Positions 1 to 7,405 of a stretch of DNA of 33,990 nt are shown here, piece by piece. The notes beneath the pieces are model-generated. The model was not told where the DNA came from, ran no database searches, and saw nothing but the letters and a program-made list of their open reading frames with translations. Location: contig JAFAOS010000159.1 in the NCBI GenBank assembly GCA_019247515.1, positions 70,617 through 104,606 of the forward strand, written 5' to 3'. The first letter of the stretch is position 1. Every line of letters begins with the position of its first letter. Source of the stretch: Chloroflexota bacterium. Lineage in GTDB: Bacteria > Chloroflexota > UBA6077 > CF-72. Both the position numbers and the translations under genes were made by a program.

Positions 1-130
1 GCAGGTTGAGCAGCGCCATCAGGCTCTGGCCGCCTGCCAGCACCTTGGCGTCGTCGCCGAGCGAGCCGAGCAGGTCGAGCGCCGCGTCCTTCGATGCGGG
101 TCGGTGATATTCAAACGGGGGTGGCTTCAC
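1..130 (-). CDS. Molybdenum hydroxylase FAD-binding (medium) subunit, N-terminal fragment
   Basis: Only the first 43 codons lie in the window; the rest runs off the left edge. The peptide begins KPPPFEYHRPASKDAALDLL and continues to AGGQSLMALLNL. The AGG-Q-S-L motif is the FAD pyrophosphate-binding loop of the CoxM/xanthine dehydrogenase medium-subunit family (PF00941). A GTG start at 130 is preceded by a GAGGGAGAG ribosome-binding site. The gene is divergent from the GtrA-like gene. It is a second member of the family whose complete version lies at 7406. The substrate cannot be inferred from this fragment. Confidence 0.82.
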   Translation of the reverse strand, partial: MKPPPFEYHRPASKDAALDLLGSLGDDAKVLAGGQSLMALLNL

Positions 131-181
131 GCAATCTCTCCCTCATGCCACGGAAGTTCGCTGCGGCCAAGGGTACCGGTG

Positions 182-216
182 CTCCCTCGCCCTCTGGGAG
201 AGGGCGGGGGTGAGGG
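182..216. repeat. GC-rich palindromic intergenic repeat, copy A
   Basis: The core CCCTCTGGGAGAGGG is a near-perfect hairpin followed by GCGGGGGTGAGGG. The same element recurs at 4135-4167 and 4190-4222, with a related inverted form at 4262-4306. Copy A lies between the divergent medium-subunit fragment and the GtrA-like gene. It overlaps the GtrA start region and supplies its apparent Shine-Dalgarno sequence. This resembles the REP-like palindromes scattered in many high-GC genomes. No transposase is present in the window. Confidence 0.75.
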
Positions 217-695
217 ATGGTAGACTTGTTGAAGGGGTGCTGGCAGCAGTCGTCGCAAAGGCGAATCGTATTCCTGCGCGCGTGGTTCAGTTCGGCGGCT
301 GGTTTGCCCTCGGCATCCTGGCCTTCGGCTTCGAGCTCGTGGTCCTGGCCATCCTGCACCAGTGGCTCAAAATGCCCCTGTGGATCGCCTCGGCGCTGGC
401 CGCCGAAACCGTCCTCCTGGGTCGTTTCCTGTCCACCGACCGCTTCGTCTTCGGCCACCCGACGCCCTCACTCGGCCGTTGCTGGCGCTTCCACGTCTCC
501 GCCTTCGGCTCATTCACGGTCAGCTGGATCGTGCTCAACAGCGCCGCGGTCATGCTGGGCGTGCAATACGTGTTCGCGGCCTTCCTGGGCAGCGTCGCGG
601 CCTTCCTGTGGAGCGGGCTGACCAACTTCCTGTGGGTCTGGCGTCCCATCGAGGACGAAGGCGTAACCGTAGCCGAAGCTACCGAGCAGGCTTGA
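210..695 (+). CDS. GtrA-like four-helix membrane protein
   Basis: A protein of about 160 residues with four hydrophobic segments at roughly 26-48, 53-72, 94-116 and 119-142. It contains the family-typical pattern of a TDRFVF stretch after helix 2 and a final helix ending NFLWVWRP. This fits the GtrA/DPMS family (PF04138), whose members help flip or deliver polyprenyl-linked sugars across the membrane. The start is uncertain. GTG at 210 has a good upstream purine run, but that run belongs to repeat copy A; GTG at 237 is the alternative. No glycosyltransferase is adjacent, though a GT39-like enzyme is encoded at 5464-6996. Confidence 0.75.
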   Translation: MRDGRLVEGVLAAVVAKANRIPARVVQFGGWFALGILAFGFELVVLAILHQWLKMPLWIASALAAETVLLGRFLSTDRFVFGHPTPSLGRCWRFHVSAFGSFTVSWIVLNSAAVMLGVQYVFAAFLGSVAAFLWSGLTNFLWVWRPIEDEGVTVAEATEQA

Positions 696-743
696 GTTCC
701 TGCATCCGGCCAACGTAGCGATCGGCCACCTACACTGCCAGGC

Positions 744-1637
744 GTGCGCGTTCCTCGCGCCCTGCTGCTGGCGCTGCTGCTGGACGCCTGTCTGGGTGAG
801 CCGCCGCCGCGGCTGCATCCCGTGGTGTGGATGGGTGGCGCGCTGAGCTGGCTCGAAGCCCGCGCGCCGCGCCGCCCGATGGCGCGCCTGGTGTACGGCG
901 GCCTGGCGGCCGTCGCACTGCCCGCGTGTTGGGGTCTTCTCGGCGCATGCGCCGACCGCGTCGCTCCGTGGCCCGTCCAGGCGTTGCTGTTGAAGCCCAC
1001 CTTCGCCGGACGTTCGTTGCTGCTGGCTGGTCGGCGGGTCGAGGACGCGCTGGTCGACGGCGACGTGGATCGCGCCCGCACGAGCTTGCGCTGGCTGGTG
1101 AGCCGCCCAACCGCCAACCTGGGCGCGGGGCTGGTGGCCGCCGCCGCCATCGAGTCGCTCGCCGAAAACCTGGTGGACTCGTGGCTGGCGCCGCTCCTCG
1201 CGTATGCCTGCTTCGGCCTGGCTGGCTGCTACGTCTACCGTGCCGCCAACACCGCCGACGCGATGTGGGGCTACCGCACACCCGCGTACGTTCACCTTGG
1301 CAAAGCCGCCGCCCGTCTCGACGACGCGCTGAACCTGCTCCCGGCGCGTATCGGGGCTTTGCTGCTGATCGGCCTGGGGCGCCGGCGGCGCGAGTCGATT
1401 GCCGTGTGGCGGCGTGACGCGGCGCGTACCCCGAGTCCAAACGCGGGCCAGAGCATGGCCGCGATCGCGGGACAGCTCGGTGTGCGGCTGGAAAAACCCG
1501 ACACGTATGTCCTGAACGCTGTCCGCTGTGAGCCGACCGCCGCCGACCTCCAGCGCGCGCGCAAGCTCGTCATGAGCGCCATGCTGGTCAGCGCGGCGCT
1601 CAGCCTGGTGCTGCGCGGTGTGCAAGCGCGTGCCTGA
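744..1637 (+). CDS. cbiB: Adenosylcobinamide-phosphate synthase (CbiB/CobD family)
   Basis: A 297-residue membrane protein of the CbiB/CobD family (PF03186). It starts with the typical N-terminal hydrophobic helix and a DACLGEPPPRLHPVVWMG segment, matching the family's D-x-x-x-G-(D/E)-P-x-x-x-HPV-x-x-x-G signature. Further family landmarks are an ESLAENLVDSWLAPLL stretch, a YRAANTADAMWGY stretch and a C-terminal N-AGQSMAAIAGQLGV region. The enzyme attaches (R)-1-aminopropan-2-ol O-phosphate, or the aminopropanol itself, to adenosylcobyric acid. The start is GTG at 744. The gene overlaps the next one, so the three cobalamin genes form one translationally linked unit. No cobalamin riboswitch fits in the 48 bases upstream. 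Confidence 0.93.
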   Translation: MRVPRALLLALLLDACLGEPPPRLHPVVWMGGALSWLEARAPRRPMARLVYGGLAAVALPACWGLLGACADRVAPWPVQALLLKPTFAGRSLLLAGRRVEDALVDGDVDRARTSLRWLVSRPTANLGAGLVAAAAIESLAENLVDSWLAPLLAYACFGLAGCYVYRAANTADAMWGYRTPAYVHLGKAAARLDDALNLLPARIGALLLIGLGRRRRESIAVWRRDAARTPSPNAGQSMAAIAGQLGVRLEKPDTYVLNAVRCEPTAADLQRARKLVMSAMLVSAALSLVLRGVQARA

Positions 1638-2673
1638 GCTGGTTCGTCCGGAGTTGTTGTCGCTGGCGCCCGTCGCGCACGGCTCTGTCGCGCTCGAGGA
1701 GCTGCGCGCGCACGGGCTCACGCCTCTCGACGTGCTGGACTTCAGCGTCAATACCAACCCGCTGGGACCCGCACCCTGCGTCCAACGGGCGCTGTGTGAG
1801 ACCAACTGGGGCCGCTATCCGGGGGACGACGAGCTACCACTCCGCCAGCAGCTCGCCGAAATCAACAACGTGTCCGAACACCAGGTGCTGGTTGGCAATG
1901 GCTCAGTTGACCTGATGTGGTGGACGCTGCTGGCGGCGGTCCGCCCGGGCGACTCGGTCGCGGTGGCCGAGCACACCTTTGGCGAATACGCCCGCGCGGC
2001 CCGCGCCGTCGGCGCTCAGGTCGTTGGCATGCAGCACGCCTCGCCTGCGCGCGTTTTGTTCCTGTGCCAACCCAACAATCCAACTGGTGAGTACCGTACA
2101 GGCGCGGACGTCGAGCGCCTCCTGGGACACACACCGGATCGGTTGCTGGTGCTGGACGAGGCATACGCCGCGTTTGTGGCGGAGCGCTGGCCCGCGGAGC
2201 AGCTTCTCGCCGCTCACCCTAACCTGATCATCCTCCGCTCGATGACCAAGGACCACGCCCTCCCTGGCCTGCGCCTGGGATATCTACTCGCCTCGTCGCC
2301 AGTTGCGCGCGCGGTGGCCGCCGTCAGGCCCCCGTGGAATGTCAACGCGGGCGCCTTGCGCGCGGGGCTGGCCGCCCTGACACCTGAGGCGCAGCTCCAT
2401 GTCCAGCACGCCCGAGAAATCGCGGCCGACTCCCGCGCATACCTGACCCGCGAGCTGACGCGCCTCGGTTTTTCCGTCACACCGTCGGCCGCGAATTTCC
2501 TCCTGGTCGATGTCGGCGACGGGCCGGCACTGCGCCGCGCACTGCTGCCCATGCGCATGGTAGTGCGCGACTGCACCTCCTTCGGTCTGCCCGCATGCGT
2601 GCGGATCGCCTGCCGATTACGTGCCGAGTGCGAGCGCCTGATCGCCGCTCTCGAAGAAGTCAAGCGTGTCTGA
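1618..2673 (+). CDS. cobC: PLP-dependent threonine-phosphate decarboxylase-like enzyme (CobC/CobD)
   Basis: A 351-residue class I/II aminotransferase-fold protein. It shows the substrate-binding FSVNTNPLGP segment near residue 42, a QPNNPTG motif around 151-157, DEAY near 181, and the PLP lysine K211 in SMTKDHALPGLRLGY. These are shared by histidinol-phosphate aminotransferase and the L-threonine-O-3-phosphate decarboxylase that makes aminopropanol phosphate for cobalamin. The position between cbiB and cobQ supports the cobalamin role. GTG at 1618 overlaps cbiB by 20 bases; GTG at 1630 would overlap by 8, the same spacing as at the cobQ junction, so it is a credible alternative. The symbol is cobC in Pseudomonas-style naming and cobD in Salmonella. 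Confidence 0.88.
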   Translation: MCKRVPELVRPELLSLAPVAHGSVALEELRAHGLTPLDVLDFSVNTNPLGPAPCVQRALCETNWGRYPGDDELPLRQQLAEINNVSEHQVLVGNGSVDLMWWTLLAAVRPGDSVAVAEHTFGEYARAARAVGAQVVGMQHASPARVLFLCQPNNPTGEYRTGADVERLLGHTPDRLLVLDEAYAAFVAERWPAEQLLAAHPNLIILRSMTKDHALPGLRLGYLLASSPVARAVAAVRPPWNVNAGALRAGLAALTPEAQLHVQHAREIAADSRAYLTRELTRLGFSVTPSAANFLLVDVGDGPALRRALLPMRMVVRDCTSFGLPACVRIACRLRAECERLIAALEEVKRV

Positions 2674-4171
2674 TCGACTGGCGCCGGTGGTCATGGTGCT
2701 GGGCACCGGCTCGTCCGTTGGCAAGAGCACGCTGGTCGCCGGACTGTGTCGGCTGGTAGCCCGACGCGGTGTTCGCGTCGCGCCGTTCAAAGCCCAGAAC
2801 ATGTCCAACAATGCCGCCGTGTGCGCGGATGGTGGAGAGATCGGCCGCGCCCAGTACGCGCAGGCGATCGCCGCCGGCATCGAGCCAACGGTCGATATGA
2901 ACCCGATCTTGTTGAAGCCGCAGCCGAGCGGTTCACAGGTCGTGGTCCGCGGGCATGCGACCGGCGTCCAGACCGCCGCGGAATACTTTGGTTCGAGCCG
3001 CGCCGAATTGTGGCCGATGGTGGCCGAATCCTTGCGGCGTTTGCGTTCCGAATACGACCTGGTCCTCGCCGAAGGCGCCGGCAGTCCGGCCGAGGTCAAC
3101 CTCCGCGCGCGCGACCTTGTCAATATGCGCGTCGCGCTCCACACCCGGGCAGACGTCCTGCTCGTGGCCGACATCGACCGCGGCGGCGCCTTCGCCGCCC
3201 TGCTCGGAACCTGGCAATGGCTCCAGCCGGAGGAACGCGCCCTGGTGCGCGGCTTTATCCTCAACAAGTTCCGCGGCGATCCGACTCTCCTGGCGCCGGC
3301 CCCTTTGCTGCTGTACGAGCGCACCGGTGTTCCGGTCGTCGGCGTGGTGCCGTACCTGGAGGACCTGGCTGTACCCGAGGAGGACGCCGCCAGTCTCCAA
3401 CAACGCTCGAGCGCCAATCCACTTGTCGAAATCGCGGTCGTGCGTCTCCCGCATGTCGCCAATTTCGACGAGTTCGGTCCACTCGCCATCGAACCGGGCG
3501 TGCAGGTCCGCTACGTGACGCACCCGGAGGAATTGCGAGCTCCAGACCTGGTCATCCTGCCCGGCTCCAAGGCCACCATTCCGGACCTCGCCTGGCTCGA
3601 GGCGCGCGGCCTGTCGGAGCGCATCCGCTGGCTCATCGCCCACGACACACCACTGCTCGGGATCTGCGGCGGTTACCAGATGCTCGGCCAGTGCATTCGC
3701 GATCCGCTCGGCCTGGAATCCGGCCAGTCCTGCATTCAGGGTCTGTCGCTGTTTCCGGTTGAGACCGTCCTGGGCCCCGAGAAGCGTCTGGCGCGCACCA
3801 GCGGCTGGTTCCGCGACGGTCTGCCCGGCGTGTGGAGCGCCCTCGGCGGAGCCCACGTCGAAGGCTACGAGATCCACGCCGGTCGAAGCGCTCCGCTGCC
3901 TGATGTCCCACTCCTCCGCTTGTCGGACGGCGCCGACGGCGGCGTCACCTCCGACGGCCGCGTCGCCGGCACGTACCTGCACGGCATACTGGAGCAAGCC
4001 GAGCCCCGCCACCGCCTGCTCCAGAGCCTTGCCGCGCGCCGCGGCTTCACCTGGTCCCCCGCCAATCAACCTCCCGTAGACCCTTACGACCTTCTGGCGG
4101 ACACGCTCGCCGCCTGCCTTGACCTCGACAGACTCCCTCTCCCTCTGGGACAGGGCCGGGGTGAGGGCTAG
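2666..4171 (+). CDS. cobQ: Cobyric acid synthase, glutamine-dependent
   Basis: A 501-residue two-domain amidotransferase (CobQ/CbiP). The N-terminal dethiobiotin-synthetase-like domain has the P-loop GTGSSVGKS, followed by PFKAQNMSNN and VDMNPILLKP. The C-terminal type 1 glutaminase-like domain has the nucleophile Cys334 in LGICGGYQMLG and His439 in GTYLHGILE. It amidates four peripheral carboxylates of adenosylcobyrinic acid a,c-diamide. GTG at 2666 overlaps the preceding stop by 8 bases. Oddly, the last 15 residues (LDRLPLPLGQGRGEG) and the TAG stop are encoded by palindromic repeat copy B, so this tail is probably an acquired, non-conserved extension. Confidence 0.95.
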   Translation: MSDRLAPVVMVLGTGSSVGKSTLVAGLCRLVARRGVRVAPFKAQNMSNNAAVCADGGEIGRAQYAQAIAAGIEPTVDMNPILLKPQPSGSQVVVRGHATGVQTAAEYFGSSRAELWPMVAESLRRLRSEYDLVLAEGAGSPAEVNLRARDLVNMRVALHTRADVLLVADIDRGGAFAALLGTWQWLQPEERALVRGFILNKFRGDPTLLAPAPLLLYERTGVPVVGVVPYLEDLAVPEEDAASLQQRSSANPLVEIAVVRLPHVANFDEFGPLAIEPGVQVRYVTHPEELRAPDLVILPGSKATIPDLAWLEARGLSERIRWLIAHDTPLLGICGGYQMLGQCIRDPLGLESGQSCIQGLSLFPVETVLGPEKRLARTSGWFRDGLPGVWSALGGAHVEGYEIHAGRSAPLPDVPLLRLSDGADGGVTSDGRVAGTYLHGILEQAEPRHRLLQSLAARRGFTWSPANQPPVDPYDLLADTLAACLDLDRLPLPLGQGRGEG

Positions 4172-4233
4172 CTACCAGCTCGACAGACTCCCTCTCCCTC
4201 TGGGAGAGGGCGGGGGTGAGGGCTAGCTACCAG
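4124..4233. repeat. Tandem duplication of a 55-base unit carrying palindromic repeat copies B and C
   Basis: Two adjacent 55-base units (4124-4178 and 4179-4233) both begin CTCGACAGACTCCCTCTCCC and end GTGAGGGCTAGCTACCAG. They differ only in the hairpin, where the first has GGGACAGGGCCGGGG and the second GGGAGAGGGCGGGGG. Each contains the core also seen at 182-216. The first unit holds the 3' end and stop codon of cobQ. The second is non-coding. The hairpins may also work as transcript ends between the convergent cobQ and peroxidase genes, although no T-tract follows. Confidence 0.85.
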
Positions 4234-4261
4234 GCGAGACTCCTCTCGGGCTGATGCCTAT

Positions 4262-4306
4262 CCCTCACCCGCGCTTCGCGCGACCTCTCCCAGTGGGAGA
4301 GGTGAG
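4262..4306. repeat. Palindromic repeat copy D (inverted variant)
   Basis: The sequence CCCTCACCCGCGCTTCGCGC followed by GACCTCTCCCAGTGGGAGAGGTGAG is a related element in inverted orientation. It contains two nested palindromes: GCGCTTCGCGC, and CCTCTCCCAGTGGGAGAGG as a perfect 8-base stem. It encodes the last 13 residues (LTSPTGRGRAKRG) and the stop of the peroxidase gene on the minus strand. With copies B and C it forms a repeat cluster between two convergent genes. Confidence 0.75.
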
Positions 4307-5044
4307 TTTGGAAGAGGGCTGCGCTTCAGTAAGCTCGCGCTCGTTTCCCAACCACGTCAGTCGTCGAAACGCGTCGGCAAAGTCCGCCCAGAATTGTGAT
4401 TCGTCGCGCGCGTACAACTCCACGTACGGCCGCAGCTCCGGATCGTCGATAATCGCCGTATCCGTCTGCAGCAGCTGCGGGCCGGTGCGGTCCACGAGCT
4501 GAGTGAAGTACGCGTTCGAAAACACCCACGGATCCTCCGTGAACGCCTTGCGCTGGGTGTGCCCGAGCGTGTGCGCACCTGAGAGCGCCACCAGGTCGCG
4601 CGGCGTCAGTCCCATGCGCGCGAACATGCGCTTGAGCATGTCCGAGCCCTCGTAGCCGCCGGGCAAGCGGTGGGGTGGCGAAACTTCGGTGGCGTCGGTG
4701 CGTCCCAGCCCGATCTCGATCGTGGGCCCGCCGCACTTCTGCACGGCCGCCGCCCCGCCGAGCGCAATGAGGTCCGCCCAGGACACCATCGGGTAGGCAG
4801 CTTTGGCCTCGGCGATGAGCTCCATGCAGGGCTGGCCCCAGCCGGTGTTGTCGGCGCGCCGCAGCTCCTCCGTCAGGTGGACCGTACCGTGGGCCCCGCC
4901 CGTGCCCGTGGCGCGGTCGTAGGTCCCAGCATCGTGGAATGCCAGCCGCAAGTGCGCGGGCGCGTGCTCAAGCGGCATGAGCTCGACCAGGAACTCGCGA
5001 ACGTCGGCTTCGAGATCTTCAGGCGAATGGTTTAGCGCAGGCAT
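4265..5044 (-). CDS. Haem peroxidase, class I (ascorbate peroxidase-like)
   Basis: A 259-residue protein with the distal haem motif LRLAFHDAGTYD (Arg33, Phe36, His37), followed by TGTGGAHGTV as in plant-type class I peroxidases. The proximal motif DLVALSGAHTLGHTQR has haem-ligand His158. It is about the size of a single ascorbate/cytochrome c peroxidase domain, not a two-domain KatG. It uses H2O2 to oxidise a donor not deducible here. No signal peptide is visible, so it is probably cytoplasmic. The start is ATG at 5044; the same frame is open far upstream, but that stretch is antisense to the glycosyltransferase gene. The C-terminal 13 residues come from repeat copy D. It is divergent from the VOC gene, 33 bases away. 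Confidence 0.85.
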   Translation of the reverse strand: MPALNHSPEDLEADVREFLVELMPLEHAPAHLRLAFHDAGTYDRATGTGGAHGTVHLTEELRRADNTGWGQPCMELIAEAKAAYPMVSWADLIALGGAAAVQKCGGPTIEIGLGRTDATEVSPPHRLPGGYEGSDMLKRMFARMGLTPRDLVALSGAHTLGHTQRKAFTEDPWVFSNAYFTQLVDRTGPQLLQTDTAIIDDPELRPYVELYARDESQFWADFADAFRRLTWLGNERELTEAQPSSKLTSPTGRGRAKRG

Positions 5045-5077
5045 GGTTGATGGGACGGAGATCCAGTATAAGGAGCC

Positions 5078-5467
5078 ATGCCTAACCGAGTCGTCCACTT
5101 TGAGATCGAAGCGGCCGATCGCGACCGCGCCAAGAACTTCTACGCGCGGGCGTTTGGCTGGGGGTTGGAGCAGATGGGCGAGGAGATGGGTCAATACGTG
5201 GTGGTGACCACGGGCGACCCGCAGCAGCCGGGCGGCATCAATGGCGGCATTTACGCCACCCCGCCCGGAGCCAGCAAGGAGCTGAATGCCTTCTCGTGTG
5301 TCATCGGCGTCGACAACATCGACCAGTCGATCGCCAGCGTGAAATCGGCGGGCGGCGAGGTGCTCGGCGACAAGATGGATATTCCGATGATCGGCACGTT
5401 CATCCGTTGCAAGGACACCGAGGGCAACTTCTTCACGATGCTCCAGCCGCTGCCGACCTCTGGCTAG
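5078..5467 (+). CDS. VOC (glyoxalase/bleomycin-resistance fold) protein
   Basis: A 129-residue single-module VOC protein: VVHFEIEAADRDRAKNFYAR at the start, IGVDNIDQSIASVKSAGGEV in the second half, and the closing RCKDTEGNFFTMLQP typical of the family. VOC proteins bind a divalent metal and act as isomerases, lyases, dioxygenases or drug-binding proteins; the substrate cannot be told. AAGGAG lies just 2 bases upstream of ATG 5078, which is short. The stop codon is shared with the convergent glycosyltransferase gene through a CTAG overlap at 5464-5467. Confidence 0.8.
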   Translation: MPNRVVHFEIEAADRDRAKNFYARAFGWGLEQMGEEMGQYVVVTTGDPQQPGGINGGIYATPPGASKELNAFSCVIGVDNIDQSIASVKSAGGEVLGDKMDIPMIGTFIRCKDTEGNFFTMLQPLPTSG

Positions 5468-6996
5468 CTGAAGCCGTCGAGCACCGCCTCGAGCGGGCTC
5501 ACGTCGGCGTACACGTGATAGACGTCGACGGTGGAAACCTCCGCCGTGGCGCCGACCTCCGCCAGCCGCGCGGCGAAGCGCCGATCCGTGTCTGAATCCC
5601 GCACCAGGACCGTGACGGCATTCGGCGTCTGCGCCACGTTGTCCGCCGCGGGCAAGTAGCGATTGGGACCGTCCGCGATGACGGCGGCCTGCACCAGCTC
5701 GCGCGACTCGAACATGATGGTCTGGGCAATCCAGTAGTCCGTATACACCTGGTGGCGGTCCTGGCCCCGCAGGTAGTCGATGAGCACCTGTCGATTCACC
5801 GGCGTGGTGTCCAGCACGCCGGCCGGTCGGACCAGCAGCTCGGCCGTCGCAAAGATGTTCCACACGTTCAGCGCCACGATCGCCGCGCAGGTACTCCAAC
5901 GGATTGCCGACGGAAACCGCCAGATGACATTGGCCACCAGCGGCACCGCGGAATATAGCGGCAGCGCGTAGCGCGGCTCCGCCATGAAGTAGCCGTACGA
6001 CGTGAAGATCAGCGCCAGCGGGACCATCAGCGCCACCAGCACCAGCAGCGCCGCGTCGCTGCACGGCTCGCGCGCGATCAGACGTCGGAGCGACGCGGCG
6101 TGCCACGCCAGCACGCCGATCAGTCCCAGCACCAGCAGGACGACCAGCGGTAGCGGTCCGGCGGTCGGCACATCCCAGGCCAGGTCCATTGCCAGACTCG
6201 GCGGCGGCGCCGGTCGGCCGATACCCGCCAGCATCGAAACTCCGGTGCGCAAAAAGCGCAGCAGCTCGCCGACGGGCTCCACGCTCAACCCTGTCGGACC
6301 GCCGACGACCCCAAGCGTGGCGAAGCCATACGTGAAGTTCGCGACCAGGAGCGGCGCGGCGCCCACCAGGAAGCCAACGCCGCCGCTGAGCCCATCTAGC
6401 GGCGACCAGTCGCGCCGCCGCAAGGCGAGGAACACGACCACGGGGACGATGTAGACCACCGCCAGCAGGTGGGTCCACAGCGCCAGGCCGGCCACCAGGC
6501 CCGCCACGAGCACTCCCCACGCGGGACGCCTCTCGGATGCCAACCACAGCGCAATCAACAGCAGGGCCTCGCCCAGAAACAGGACCTCCGCGTAACCGCC
6601 CCGCGCCTTGGTGCTCCACAGGGTCCACATCGCCGGCGGCAGCGCCAGGTAGAACGCCGTCAACACCGCTGGACCGTTGCCGAAGATGCGGCGCGCCACC
6701 AGCGCGCTCAGCACCAGGAAGCCGAGGCTGTACGCCAGCGGCACCAGCTTCAGCAGCAGCGCGCTCGAGTTGAAGGCCAGAAACAGCGGCGCCGCGCTGA
6801 ACGCTTCGAGGCTGCCGAGGTATGCCTGGCCGTAATAGAAGATCGGCCGCTCACCGTTGAAGGCAATGTGGCGTGCCATCAAGCCGACGACGGCCTCGTC
6901 GGCGTCGAGCTCGCCCGTAGGCCCCAACAGCACGGCGAGCCGCACGAGCAACCCGAGCCCAACCGCGCCGAGGATCCAGCACTTGATCCCGCGCAC
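5464..6996 (-). CDS. Multi-pass membrane glycosyltransferase (GT39/ArnT-like, GT-C fold)
   Basis: A 510-residue protein with about ten hydrophobic segments and a soluble C-terminal region of some 110 residues. After the first helix comes GELDADEAVVGLMARHI, with the acidic DADE loop expected of GT-C enzymes that use polyprenyl-phosphate sugars. Later landmarks are FYYGQAYLGSLEAF and YFMAEPRYALPLY, which resembles the R-Y-xx-P region of GT39/PMT_2 proteins. It probably transfers a sugar to a lipid or protein on the outer face of the membrane. ATG at 6996 gives MRGIKCWILGAVGLGLL. The stop overlaps that of the VOC gene. The acceptor is unknown. Confidence 0.78.
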   Translation of the reverse strand: MRGIKCWILGAVGLGLLVRLAVLLGPTGELDADEAVVGLMARHIAFNGERPIFYYGQAYLGSLEAFSAAPLFLAFNSSALLLKLVPLAYSLGFLVLSALVARRIFGNGPAVLTAFYLALPPAMWTLWSTKARGGYAEVLFLGEALLLIALWLASERRPAWGVLVAGLVAGLALWTHLLAVVYIVPVVVFLALRRRDWSPLDGLSGGVGFLVGAAPLLVANFTYGFATLGVVGGPTGLSVEPVGELLRFLRTGVSMLAGIGRPAPPPSLAMDLAWDVPTAGPLPLVVLLVLGLIGVLAWHAASLRRLIAREPCSDAALLVLVALMVPLALIFTSYGYFMAEPRYALPLYSAVPLVANVIWRFPSAIRWSTCAAIVALNVWNIFATAELLVRPAGVLDTTPVNRQVLIDYLRGQDRHQVYTDYWIAQTIMFESRELVQAAVIADGPNRYLPAADNVAQTPNAVTVLVRDSDTDRRFAARLAEVGATAEVSTVDVYHVYADVSPLEAVLDGFS

Positions 6997-7053
6997 GCCG
7001 CAACTCAGGCCACCAGCCGCGCCCCCGCCGTGTCAACCCCACGCCCCGCATTG

Positions 7054-7365
7054 CCCAGAGGGTTTTCCCCGGAGGGGACCCCGCCGGTGCGGCGGACGGT
7101 GTTCCTCAGGGGGGACCAGAGATTTTTCCCCAGAGGGGACCCACGTGAGTGCGGCGGACGGTGTTCCCCACAGCACCTCGTGGCGACAGGGACGGCACCT
7201 GGCCTGACCCATCCCTATCGATAAGGCCGCCAGGGGAGCGACAGGCGGCGAGGGCGATCCGCGGCAGCCCCGTGGATCTCCTCTGCGGAAAAGACCTGTG
7301 GGTCCCCTCTGAGGAACACCGTCCGCCGCACCGGCGGGGTCCCCTCTGGGGAAAAACCCTCTGGG
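7054..7365. repeat. Large inverted repeat with internal partial copies (MITE/REP-like)
   Basis: The left arm (7054-7117) reads CCCAGAGGGTTTTCCCCGGA and continues through CCGCCGGTGCGGCGGACGG to a GGGGACC end. The right arm (7300-7365) is its near-perfect reverse complement. Partial copies lie inside each arm: one at about 7119-7170 with CCCCAGAGGGGACCCA and GCGGCGGACGGTGTTCC, and a weaker one near 7275-7300. Another partial copy follows at 7363-7380. The centre, near 7217, contains ATCGAT. This element fills the 388-base gap between the glycosyltransferase and the molybdenum hydroxylase genes. There is no transposase gene. It is unrelated to the repeat at 182/4135/4190. Confidence 0.75.
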
Positions 7366-7405
7366 TCCCCCCTGGGGAAACATCGTGTCTCTGCAATTGA
7401 CTACC

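Noticed and set aside
696-743. Cobalamin riboswitch before cbiB
   Set aside because: Only 48 bases are available and no B12-box-like sequence is seen.
2933-4069. 378-codon minus-strand frame opposite cobQ
   Set aside because: It is a shadow of cobQ with no family resemblance.
4135-4222. Intrinsic terminators formed by the palindromic repeats
   Set aside because: The stems are strong but no T-run follows on either strand, and the same sequence occurs at a gene start (182-216), so a repeat call fits better.
5045-6628. In-frame upstream extension of the peroxidase frame giving a protein of 787 residues
   Set aside because: The extra part is antisense to the membrane glycosyltransferase and the VOC gene and is a low-complexity Arg/Gly/Ala sequence typical of GC-rich shadows; the peroxidase domain starts right at ATG 5044.
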